A stretch of 64,000 nucleotides of DNA from Pseudomonas maioricensis (GTDB lineage Bacteria > Pseudomonadota > Gammaproteobacteria > Pseudomonadales > Pseudomonadaceae): positions 176,840 through 240,839 of the forward strand of contig NZ_LOHG01000007.1 of assembly GCF_022790535.1 (NCBI RefSeq), in the 5' to 3' direction. The translations under genes were made by a program, and so were the position numbers. Positions 58,001 through 64,000 of the stretch are shown here, piece after piece (positions within the stretch are counted from its first letter, which is position 1; every line of letters starts with the position of its first letter). Under the pieces are notes generated by a model. The model was not told where the DNA came from. It saw nothing but the letters and a program-made list of their open reading frames with translations, and made no database searches.

Positions 58001-58557
58001 TGGATCCGCGCTGGTGGAGCACTCTGCGCAGTGAGCGTCGTCATTCGGCAAAACCGCGAATCGGCTTGTCCGGGGACTCAATGAGCAGCGCTGACGTTGA
58101 CATGGTTGCGGACGTCATTCGCGAGCTGGCTGATGAAGTTGAGTGGATCTTCCTGGGCGACTGCCCTGAAGCGCTGCGTCCGTTGTTTCATGAGGTCCAC
58201 TCCAATGTCGCCATCGCAGAGTATCCGGCCAGGCTAGCCTCACTGAATCTGGATCTTGCGCTGGCACCGCTTGTCGATAACCTGTTCAATCGCTGCAAGA
58301 GCAACACGACGTTGTTGGAGTTCGGAATCTGTGGTGTACCGGTGATCTGTAGCGATCTGGAGCCGTATCGCTGTGGCTTGCCAGTAACGCGGGTCAAGAG
58401 TGCTGAGGGTGATTGGCTCGACGCGGTTCGTGCCCATCTTTCGGATCTGGAGGGCGCTGCCGCAATGGGCAGTGCGCTGCGGAGCGCCGTGCGTCGCGAC
58501 TGGATGCTCGACGACGGGCAGTTGCAGAACTGGCGTGATATCTGGCTGCCGGATTGA
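55099..58557 (+). CDS. Multi-module glycosyltransferase
   Basis: 1152 aa. Three regions can be separated. About 1-310 is a GT-B-like module (YRRNSAGIRVLHMLCDALIRSG, FYCTEATGIGAEAVLCG). About 330-830 centres on a GT-A family 2 module (VSILVLVDGRLAAAQRCLES, GEFVLFLDSGVGIVGQDWL, GGFDEQMAPWAHVDLCLK). About 870-1152 is a GT4-like C-terminal module (PRIGLSGDSM, NTTLLEFGICGVPVICSDLEPY). Large multi-domain transferases like this glycosylate flagellin in pseudomonads (Fgt type), but similar ones also build surface polysaccharides. No membrane helices, so cytoplasmic. It is the last gene of the cluster. Confidence 0.85.
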   Translation: MVRSLFAKRPHPYYIMAPAYRRNSAGIRVLHMLCDALIRSGHEAYVTTTGVPAHLMTPVLTQNTMGEHKAAGIEPIVVIPEVIDGNPLNSNVVVRYLLNQPGFLSPVSDYEPTDIQFAYTKALLPPGHPEDHVLYLPPVDLSIFRLSDNPAKRIAGKVAYFRGKSGKGYIDPDLLPAGAVEVTLLSPGSWEELADLFQQCEYFYCTEATGIGAEAVLCGCITVVLPNERAPLQLAVHENKGYGVAWGNTPELIERARETLPLFRASLLKHQEAFWLALDNFIEVTQKAAQDFTARNRRFEVLPWLADRALSAPRQALIDQQFASVPVPVIGVVVLDPAGDAVKRSKTLDSLARQAPAHVEVRPLVLSSAEGVGEFRFDPETYVASINSALHELVCDWFMVVQAGEEFTSSGLFATGLELACQSGHRAVYADEIVLKSDGQREFLLRPDLNLDLLLSSPAMLMQHWIFRHETWREQGGFVSDCFGAFELEYILRLIESTGFEGLGHISEPLVISAPTVLADDPQQVQVIERHLRARGFAQAQVNSLSAGCYQIDYGQPQTAGVSILVLVDGRLAAAQRCLESLLENTTYGNYELLVLDGGNDDPAVSGWLEGIEQLGVAHIRVLRYGAGLTSESLLSMAAQDAQGEFVLFLDSGVGIVGQDWLQQMLNHGLRPEVGSVGAKLVNGEGKLRHGGLLLGLNGPADVLFKGSEASSPGYMQRLQVESDFSALSEQCLLVKRELFLAAGGFDEQMAPWAHVDLCLKMQQAGYLNVLTPRVQMLISEPDSVAPTVQEEDRFYARWLSQLAAEPAYNPNYSLNPKRLFKVVESSLTWRPLAGLSDLKRVLAQPGVETRSHEYRLAQPFNAMRDKGLIDGAVVPELLSAVELQRFDPDVIVLQRQLGDSQREAMRRMKAFSRAFKVYEQGEYLSADLTDALRSRLGFMDRLVVSSDALANIFDGFHSDIRIIESRLDPRWWSTLRSERRHSAKPRIGLSGDSMSSADVDMVADVIRELADEVEWIFLGDCPEALRPLFHEVHSNVAIAEYPARLASLNLDLALAPLVDNLFNRCKSNTTLLEFGICGVPVICSDLEPYRCGLPVTRVKSAEGDWLDAVRAHLSDLEGAAAMGSALRSAVRRDWMLDDGQLQNWRDIWLPD

Positions 58558-58586
58558 TTTTTTACCGAGCTGCTTGAAATATCGAA

Positions 58587-58617
58587 CATCCGGTGCGTAT
58601 TTTGTACGCTCTGGATG
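58587..58617. promoter_or_regulatory. Inverted repeat upstream of puuA-like gene
   Basis: CATCCGGTGCGTA and TACGCTCTGGATG are complementary at 11 of 13 positions with a 5-nt centre, 22 bp before the next start codon. It could be an operator for polyamine-responsive control or a weak terminator for the glycosyltransferase gene. Confidence 0.4.
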
Positions 58618-58638
58618 TAAAAGGAAGGATTCGCAAGC

Positions 58639-59982
58639 ATGACCAGCGATGGCCACAACACGCTCGCACAGCGATTGACTGGCATAGATGAAATCGAGTG
58701 CGTCACACCCGATTTGAATGGCGTACCTCGCGGCAAGGTAATGACCGCAGCAGGCTTCCTCGAAGGGCGCCGTTTGCAGATGGCGCGTGGGGTTTTGCTG
58801 CAATGCATCATGGGCGGTTACCCGCTGTCGCGTTTTTACGGAAGCGATGACGGGGACGTGGCAATGGTGCCCGACGCCCAACAGATTCATCGTTTGCCGT
58901 GGAGTGTTGAGCCACGCGCATTGGCGATCTGTGACACCGAGGAGCTTGGCGGCGGGTTTTGTAATCTATCGACCCGTAGCCAGCTCAAGGCGGTGATTGC
59001 CCGTTACACCGAACGAGGTCTGGCGCCTGTCGTGGCGACCGAGCTGGAATTCTTTGTCTTTGCGCCCAACCCTGACCCAGCTAAACCGTTTCTGCCGCCC
59101 GGCGGGATCGATGGTCGCCGCGAAGAAGGTCACTCTGCGTTCAGCGTCAGCTCCAACAACGGCTTGCGGCCGTTCTTCAGCGAAGTCTATAAATGCATGG
59201 CGGCGCTGGGCTTGCCCCGCGATACCTTCATGCATGAAATGGGCGTTAGCCAGTTCGAGATCAATTTGCTGCATGGCGATCCGCTGCTGCTGGCCGACCA
59301 GACGTTTCTGTTCAAACATTTGCTCAAGGAAGTTGCGCTCAAGCATGGCTTGATCGTGGTCTGCATGGCCAAGCCGCTGGCGCAAACGGCGGGCAGCTCG
59401 ATGCATATTCATCAGAGTGTGGTCGACCCGGTCACGGGCCTGAACGTATTCAGCGACGAGCAGGGCGAACCTACCGCGTTGTTCCGGCATTTTATTGCCG
59501 GTCAGCAAGCCTGCATGGCTGATTTCACCGCGCTGTTCGCGCCGAATGTGAACTCGTATCAGCGCCTGTGCCATCCCTTTGCGTCGCCGAACAACGCCTG
59601 CTGGTCCCATGACAATCGAGCAGCAGGGCTGCGCATCCCGGCCAGCAGCCCTTCGGCCAGACGGGTCGAAAACCGCCTGCCGGGTGCCGATGCCAATCCT
59701 TATCTGGCGATAGCCGCCAGCCTGGCAGCGGGGCTTCATGGTATTGATCAACAGTTGGAGCCGACGCCGCCGATACAGGGGGACATCCATGTGCCGGATG
59801 AATTGTCATTGCCATGTACCTTGCATGCCGCTCTGGAGCGTCTGAAACGCAGTCAATTGGCCAAGGAACTGTTTGGCGTTGAGTTCATCGAAGGCTACAT
59901 CGCATCAAAGACCCTGGAGCTAACCAGTTTCTTCGATGAAATCACCCCCTGGGAAAGGCGCATTCTGGCTGCCCAGGCTTAA
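58639..59982 (+). CDS. puuA: Glutamine-synthetase-family gamma-glutamylpolyamine ligase
   Basis: 447 aa with the GS catalytic folds: VATELEFFVF (metal-binding Glu), GVSQFEINL, GSSMHIHQS (about 255-263), NSYQRLCHPFASPNNACWSHD and RVENRLPGADANPYLAIAA. The sequence is of the GlnA-like/PuuA group, shorter and more divergent than true glutamine synthetase and without the adenylylation loop, so it probably glutamylates a polyamine or amine for catabolism. The gene order GS-like, MFS, then flgZ recalls the PA3356-PA3353 region of P. aeruginosa. AAGGAAGG precedes the ATG. Confidence 0.87.
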   Translation: MTSDGHNTLAQRLTGIDEIECVTPDLNGVPRGKVMTAAGFLEGRRLQMARGVLLQCIMGGYPLSRFYGSDDGDVAMVPDAQQIHRLPWSVEPRALAICDTEELGGGFCNLSTRSQLKAVIARYTERGLAPVVATELEFFVFAPNPDPAKPFLPPGGIDGRREEGHSAFSVSSNNGLRPFFSEVYKCMAALGLPRDTFMHEMGVSQFEINLLHGDPLLLADQTFLFKHLLKEVALKHGLIVVCMAKPLAQTAGSSMHIHQSVVDPVTGLNVFSDEQGEPTALFRHFIAGQQACMADFTALFAPNVNSYQRLCHPFASPNNACWSHDNRAAGLRIPASSPSARRVENRLPGADANPYLAIAASLAAGLHGIDQQLEPTPPIQGDIHVPDELSLPCTLHAALERLKRSQLAKELFGVEFIEGYIASKTLELTSFFDEITPWERRILAAQA

Positions 59983-60036
59983 GAATCGTGTTATCGGAGT
60001 CGTCCATTCTGACGACTCCTTATTTTTGGAAAGTCG

Positions 60037-61401
60037 ATGCGCCAAATCTGGAAGTCCTTTCAGGGTCTGTATTTTGCCTCCCTGATGATGTTGACCGGCT
60101 CCGGTCTCCTGAGTACATACCTGGCCTTGCGATTGTCCGCTGATCAGGTCGATGGCCTGTGGATCGGTGCGTTGATGGCCGCCAACTATGTGGGGTTGGT
60201 GCTGGGTGGCAAAGTAGGCCACCGGCTTATCGGGCGTGTCGGGCATATTCGTGCCTACGCGACTTGTGCGGGTATTGTCGGCGCAGCCGTGCTGGGCCTT
60301 GGGCTGATCGACTGGCTGCCGGCGTGGCTGTTCCTGCGGATGATTGTGGGCCTGGGCATGATGTGCCAATACATGGTGATCGAGAGCTGGTTGAACGAAC
60401 AGGCAGCTCCCAAGCAGCGTGGCATGGTCTTCAGCGGTTATATGATCGCGTCCTACATGGGGCTGGTGCTGGGTCAGATGATTCTGGTGGTTCACCCCGG
60501 GTTAGGGCCAGAGCTGCTGATGCTGGTAGCGATGTGTTTTGCCCTGTGTCTGGTCCCTGTGGCCATGACCCGCAGCATTCACCCGGCACCCTTGCACCCC
60601 GCGCCTCTGGAGCCACGTTTCTTCATCAGTCGGGTGCCACAGTCGCTGACAACCGTATTGGGTGCAGGGCTGATCGTCGGTGCCTTCTATGGTCTGGCGC
60701 CCCTGTACGCAGCGCAACAGGGTCTGTCGACCGAGCATGTCGGTATGTTCATGGCCTGCTGTATTCTGGCCGGCCTGATGGTTCAGTGGCCATTGGGGCT
60801 TCTGTCTGACCGTTATGATCGTGCTCAGCTGATGCGGGCTTTTGCCGCCGTGTTGACGGTCGTGGCGTTGCCGTTGGCAGTGTTGCCCAGCATGCCTCTG
60901 GAAGTTTTGTTTCTGGTGGGGTTTGTGGTTTCGCTGGTTCAGTTCAGTCTTTATCCACTGGCCGTCGCTTTCGCCAATGACCACGTTGAAGGCGAGCGTA
61001 GGGTATCGCTGACGGCGATGTTGCTGATGACCTTTGGTATCGGCGCAAGTATCGGCCCGCTGGCGGCAGGTGCGCTGATGAAGGCGCTGGGCAGCAATAT
61101 GCTTTATGCCTTCGTCTGTCTGACGTCCCTGTCGCTGGTGTTCCTGATCCGCCCTAAAGCTGTGACTCACTTGCACCAGGTGGACGACGCGCCATTGCAT
61201 CACGTCGCAATGCCAGACAGCATGTCCAGTTCGCCACTGGTGGTTGCGCTTGATCCGCGGGTTGATGAGCAAGTGGTCCAGGATCAGATGCAGACCACGG
61301 TTGAGCCAGTGGCTGAACCCGAGGTTGAGGCACCGGTTGAGACGAGGGCTGAAGGTGAGGCCGATGGGGTTGTGCGGGATGTGGAGATCAACCGGCCTTA
61401 G
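60037..61401 (+). CDS. MFS transporter (YcaD-like)
   Basis: 454 aa with about twelve helices in residues 1-380. The N-terminal SLMMLTGSGLLSTYLALRL and helix-2/3 loop LGGKVGHRLIGRVGHIRAY resemble the YcaD branch. The last 80 residues are a hydrophilic acidic tail rich in Glu, Val and Pro with no motif. It is 54 bp after the puuA-like gene and may be co-transcribed. Substrate unknown; amine uptake is a guess from context. Confidence 0.88.
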   Translation: MRQIWKSFQGLYFASLMMLTGSGLLSTYLALRLSADQVDGLWIGALMAANYVGLVLGGKVGHRLIGRVGHIRAYATCAGIVGAAVLGLGLIDWLPAWLFLRMIVGLGMMCQYMVIESWLNEQAAPKQRGMVFSGYMIASYMGLVLGQMILVVHPGLGPELLMLVAMCFALCLVPVAMTRSIHPAPLHPAPLEPRFFISRVPQSLTTVLGAGLIVGAFYGLAPLYAAQQGLSTEHVGMFMACCILAGLMVQWPLGLLSDRYDRAQLMRAFAAVLTVVALPLAVLPSMPLEVLFLVGFVVSLVQFSLYPLAVAFANDHVEGERRVSLTAMLLMTFGIGASIGPLAAGALMKALGSNMLYAFVCLTSLSLVFLIRPKAVTHLHQVDDAPLHHVAMPDSMSSSPLVVALDPRVDEQVVQDQMQTTVEPVAEPEVEAPVETRAEGEADGVVRDVEINRP

Positions 61402-61443
61402 CCTGGATTGGGTAGGGCGGACTGGATTGTATTTGTAAGAGAT

Positions 61444-61511
61444 CACGAGCAGCGCGAGGCCGCGATGGCGGTTACCTGACCCGCCGCCATCGCGGCCTCG
61501 CGTTGCTCGTG
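61444..61511. repeat. Paired REP palindrome
   Basis: Arms of 28 bp (61444-61471 and 61484-61511) complementary at 27 positions around a 12-nt centre, sharing ACGAGCA(A/G)CGCGAGGC with the element at 36300-36376. The TAAGAG and GCTCCTACAG flanks are also similar. Confidence 0.88.
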
Positions 61512-61554
61512 CGCTCCTACAGAGGCAAGTCTCGATCAATAGACTCGGATAAAC

Positions 61555-61592
61555 AAAAAAGGCGATTACGCTCACAGCGTAATCGCCTTTTT
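61555..61592. terminator. Bidirectional terminator
   Basis: A perfect 12-bp stem GGCGATTACGCT-CAC-AGCGTAATCGCC flanked by A- and T-runs, between the converging MFS and flgZ genes. Confidence 0.93.
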
Positions 61593-61610
61593 AACAGCTT
61601 GAAACCGCTG

Positions 61611-62357
61611 TCAGAAGTCGTCGTCCTTGTCGAAGCGACGTGCTTCGCGCTGCAGTTGATACACGAAACGCTCAACCTGACGTTGCACCAACCCGCTCAT
61701 ATTGTGAAAGCGAATCCCGGCAAACGTCGTGTTAACCCTTTCTTCGAAGTGCAGATACCGCAACTCAACTGGAGCGGTCATGGTGCCAAAGGGTAACTGA
61801 GCCACGAAACGCTCGTACACCTGACCCAGTTGCATGCGCTCAGAAACATCGCCTTCAAAACGAAGCTTGCAGCCGGTCGCCGAAATATCCAGCAGTTTGC
61901 CGCTCAGAGGAAATTTGAGTCGATCACCGCCCATCTCGATGCTGACCAACTGGGCCAGCTTCAATGCCGCGCGGAACGCATTGCGACGTTGATGGTAAAT
62001 GACTTCCGTAGGCATCGGGCCACGGTAAAAACGCTCACCGTTGGCTTCCAGGATGGTCATCTGCGCGCTGCTTTCCCACGCGATGCGTACGCCATCATGA
62101 AAACCTTCAACCCGGTAAGCTTCGCCGTTGGCGAGGAATTTTTCGCCGTCACGAGGGATCATTTCGTCGAGGGCAATAACATCGCTTTCGCGGTCTACCT
62201 CGATCAGATAGCTCTGAAAACGCTGGGTACGCTCATGAAAAGTAATGATCAGAGGATCATGACTTTCAAGTAGCAGCCGCAAGTTGGCGGCAATTTCCAA
62301 AGGCGTATTGAGTACCTTTGGGGGCTGCGGAGCATCTTCCGCACTTGAGCCATTCAC
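61611..62357 (-). CDS. flgZ: PilZ-domain flagellar brake protein FlgZ (YcgR)
   Basis: 248 aa. N-terminal YcgR domain (about 18-120: [20 protein letters not shown]), then a PilZ domain with the c-di-GMP motifs RRNAFR (RxxxR, about 125-130) and DISATG (about 160-165). It binds c-di-GMP and acts on the flagellar stator to reduce swimming. A GTG at 62357 with GGAGA upstream gives the family start; the longer frame from 62420 adds a hydrophobic non-homologous leader. Third in the leftward flgM-flgN-flgZ order. Confidence 0.92.
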   Translation of the reverse strand: MNGSSAEDAPQPPKVLNTPLEIAANLRLLLESHDPLIITFHERTQRFQSYLIEVDRESDVIALDEMIPRDGEKFLANGEAYRVEGFHDGVRIAWESSAQMTILEANGERFYRGPMPTEVIYHQRRNAFRAALKLAQLVSIEMGGDRLKFPLSGKLLDISATGCKLRFEGDVSERMQLGQVYERFVAQLPFGTMTAPVELRYLHFEERVNTTFAGIRFHNMSGLVQRQVERFVYQLQREARRFDKDDDF

Positions 62358-62439
62358 TTTTTTCCATCTCCAGGCAAAATACGACAGCAACGCAATGGCA
62401 GGCATTTTGCCAGCATGCAAAGCGCCTTGATACAGAAAA

Positions 62440-62904
62440 CTACGCTTGGCTTAACGGACGTGGCTTTGCACGTCCGGATGTCGATCCCCGGCTGTCATAC
62501 AGCGTGGGCATATCGCCGGTCAGTATCCGCAACTGATGCGCAGTAGAGGCCTGCTGCATCTGGATAGAGCTGCCGTTTTGAGTGTTCAGTTGCTGGCACT
62601 GATTAATCAGCGCGCTCAACTCGTCTCCAGCCTTCATCAATTGCTCGCCCACTGACGAATTTTCGGCGAGTGTGCTGAGGCCCTTACGATCCTGACTCAA
62701 TCCCAATCCGCTGAGAATCTGGCTGCGTTTGCGGCCATGCTGCTCAAGCAAAATCACCAGTGCATGCTTTTTGGCAAGCACATGCTCCATTTCGACCATG
62801 TCGCGGCCGTGGAGGGCGAGGGACTCGGCCTGCAGAATTTCCAGCAATTGCTGGGCAGGAACCATGTCGTCGATCATCAGTTGGAGCAAAGTAGTGTCTT
62901 GCAT
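62440..62904 (-). CDS. flgN: Flagellar export chaperone FlgN
   Basis: 154 aa, all helical with long heptads ([22 protein letters not shown]-like repeats; [18 protein letters not shown] at about 47-64). FlgN binds the hook-associated proteins FlgK and FlgL before export. It follows flgM by 49 bp and precedes flgZ, the conserved order. Confidence 0.9.
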   Translation of the reverse strand: MQDTTLLQLMIDDMVPAQQLLEILQAESLALHGRDMVEMEHVLAKKHALVILLEQHGRKRSQILSGLGLSQDRKGLSTLAENSSVGEQLMKAGDELSALINQCQQLNTQNGSSIQMQQASTAHQLRILTGDMPTLYDSRGSTSGRAKPRPLSQA

Positions 62905-62953
62905 CGCATGCTCTGGTTTTTAAGCGTCCAGAAGATCCAGCGCGAGCATTGGG

Positions 62954-63271
62954 CTAGCGCTGAGCTTCGAAATTAAGCAGCTTGCTGGCTACACGGTTGC
63001 TGTCTACTTGATAGCTGCCATCGGCGATTGCCTGTTTCAACTCTGCCACGCGGGCGCTGTTGACGGTTGGCAGGTCGCCCAACTTATCAGTGATCTTTTG
63101 CAACTGTTGAGCCTCACTGCTCAGCTTTACGGATTCGCCGGTGCTGCTGGTTTTTTCTGATGCTGCGGTCGCAACCGTTGCATCTGCCTTGCCTGCTTCC
63201 TTGGCGCTACCTGTACGGGTTGCGCCGCTTACTGCGGTGCCGCTATTAAGTCGGTTGAAGTCGATGACCAT
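62954..63271 (-). CDS. flgM: Anti-sigma-28 factor FlgM
   Basis: 105 aa, small and mostly disordered in the first half ([19 protein letters not shown]). The C-terminal sigma28-binding region (about 48-100: [35 protein letters not shown]) ends in [12 protein letters not shown]. FlgM holds FliA until hook completion, when it is exported. GGAG precedes the ATG. Confidence 0.94.
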   Translation of the reverse strand: MVIDFNRLNSGTAVSGATRTGSAKEAGKADATVATAASEKTSSTGESVKLSSEAQQLQKITDKLGDLPTVNSARVAELKQAIADGSYQVDSNRVASKLLNFEAQR

Positions 63272-63307
63272 GATAAAAACTCCTCTGGTGTTTGGACGCT
63301 TGCCATG

Positions 63308-63334
63308 GTTTCGACCAAATGCAGAAAAACTTTA
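63308..63334 (-). promoter_or_regulatory. Sigma28 (FliA)-like promoter for flgM
   Basis: Read leftward: TAAA, 15 nt, then GTCGAAAC, matching the TAAA-N15-GCCGATAA pattern at all four -35 and six of eight -10 positions. It is 36 bp before the flgM ATG. FliA-dependent flgMN expression is established in P. aeruginosa. Confidence 0.6.
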
Positions 63335-63443
63335 GCCTGCTAAGTGAAATCCATTTGCGATACGCGCAGAAATGGACCTCAAACCTCAGACGTTGTTTCG
63401 CAGTCTAGGAAAAACAAGCGTTTGACGCCAGCGTTCTATCAGA

Positions 63444-64000
63444 TCACATAGGTGCCTCCACCTGGCCAGGGCCCGTAATGTTGGCTTTTATGATTCGTTT
63501 TGAATTGAGGTTGCGCACCCGTATCTGCTCGTTGAAAGTCCCGTCGGAGAGCGCTTCGCCGGGCATCCGTACAGAGATAGAGCCACTTCGCGCAGTAATG
63601 ACCACCTGGTCGCCTTTGCGCACCATCTGCGGCTGCTCCAGAAAATTGGGTGCAATGATCTGATCGATGACCATTGGTCGGAGAACTTTCTGCCCTACAG
63701 CCTGATCTTCGGCAGATAGAAACCCCTGACCCAGCAGGCCGATGTCCCGTTCGCGCATCGCAATGTCCTGTTCAGTCACGATCGCGTCGCGCTTGAGTGG
63801 CCTGACTGCGGTGACGACATTGCGGAACAGGCGCACTTGAGCGGGCACGAATACGGTCCATGGCGACGAGCCTTCGCAGCGTACGCGGGTTGTGACGCGG
63901 CCTACCGGGCGTGGGCTTTCCAGGCTCGCTGTCAATTCCTTGTCACAGAGCGGCATGCGCAGGCGCGGGTCCAGTTGCCGAACTTCAATTTCAAAGCGAC
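63444..64000 (-). CDS. flgA: Flagellar P-ring assembly chaperone FlgA (3' part, truncated by window edge)
   Basis: 185 residues of the C-terminal part; the start and signal peptide lie beyond 64000. FlgA is a periplasmic chaperone for FlgI. Seen: RFEIEVRQLDPRLRMPLCDK at the edge, the SAF-like domain VTAVRPLKRDAIVTEQDIAM, then AVGQKVLRPMVIDQII, and the family ending KGDQVVITARSGSISVRM. It precedes flgM in the leftward order. Confidence 0.95.
   Translation of the reverse strand, partial: RFEIEVRQLDPRLRMPLCDKELTASLESPRPVGRVTTRVRCEGSSPWTVFVPAQVRLFRNVVTAVRPLKRDAIVTEQDIAMRERDIGLLGQGFLSAEDQAVGQKVLRPMVIDQIIAPNFLEQPQMVRKGDQVVITARSGSISVRMPGEALSDGTFNEQIRVRNLNSKRIIKANITGPGQVEAPM

Noticed and set aside
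39334..58557. Standard sialic, legionaminic or pseudaminic acid pathway
   Set aside because: NeuB is present, but the CMP transferase, hydrolysing epimerase and aminotransferase genes expected for those products are missing in the window.
1..64000. CRISPR array, insertion sequence or replication origin
   Set aside because: No regular short direct repeats with spacers, no transposase-like protein and no DnaA-box cluster were seen.

Overview
The window is a piece of a Pseudomonas chromosome, most likely from the P. fluorescens lineage in the broad sense. The support is the alaS-lysC-rsmA-tRNA-mgtE order, an AmrZ-type ribbon-helix-helix regulator with the genus-specific N-terminus, the FlgA-FlgM-FlgN-FlgZ block, FMN-riboswitch-controlled ribH, and long GAGCAACGCGAGGC-type REP palindromes between genes. 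Species assignment is inference.

Layout. 0-11 kb is core: lumazine synthase with its FMN riboswitch, threonine aldolase, alanyl-tRNA synthetase, aspartokinase, RsmA, one tRNA-Ser and two identical tRNA-Arg(ACG) genes, MgtE, AmrZ and small membrane peptides, ending at a tRNA-Arg(CCT). 11.3-24.4 kb is an accessory, leftward, tightly coupled four-gene operon. It encodes a nuclease-like protein on AT-rich DNA and three very large proteins with no signal peptide and no function I can name. A 1073-aa autotransporter lies just upstream in the same direction (24.5-27.7 kb). I regard the four-gene operon as the best candidate for an undescribed system. 28-36 kb holds a pirin/old-yellow-enzyme pair with a divergent LysR regulator, an MFS exporter with a divergent LysR regulator, and a TonB-dependent siderophore receptor.

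36.7-39.0 kb encodes a response regulator fused to a TPR-like region and an overlapping small histidine kinase. 39.3-58.6 kb is one rightward cluster of 15 genes for making and transferring modified sugars. RfbF/RfbG/RfbH lead to a CDP-dideoxy-ketohexose. A thiamine-diphosphate enzyme could extend it to a branched sugar. A nucleotidyltransferase, a CBS-GHMP kinase fusion, a NeuB-TIM-barrel fusion, a second TIM-barrel protein and several oxidoreductases look like a second sugar branch. Two methyltransferases, a LicD-type transferase and a 1152-residue multi-module glycosyltransferase complete it. There is no O-unit flippase or polymerase, and flagellar genes lie 3 kb downstream, so flagellin (or other protein) glycosylation is a more likely role than O-antigen, though this is inference.

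58.6-64 kb returns to conserved synteny: a glutamine-synthetase-like glutamylpolyamine ligase, an MFS transporter, then leftward flgZ (PilZ c-di-GMP effector), flgN, flgM with a sigma28-like promoter, and flgA, which runs off the right edge.
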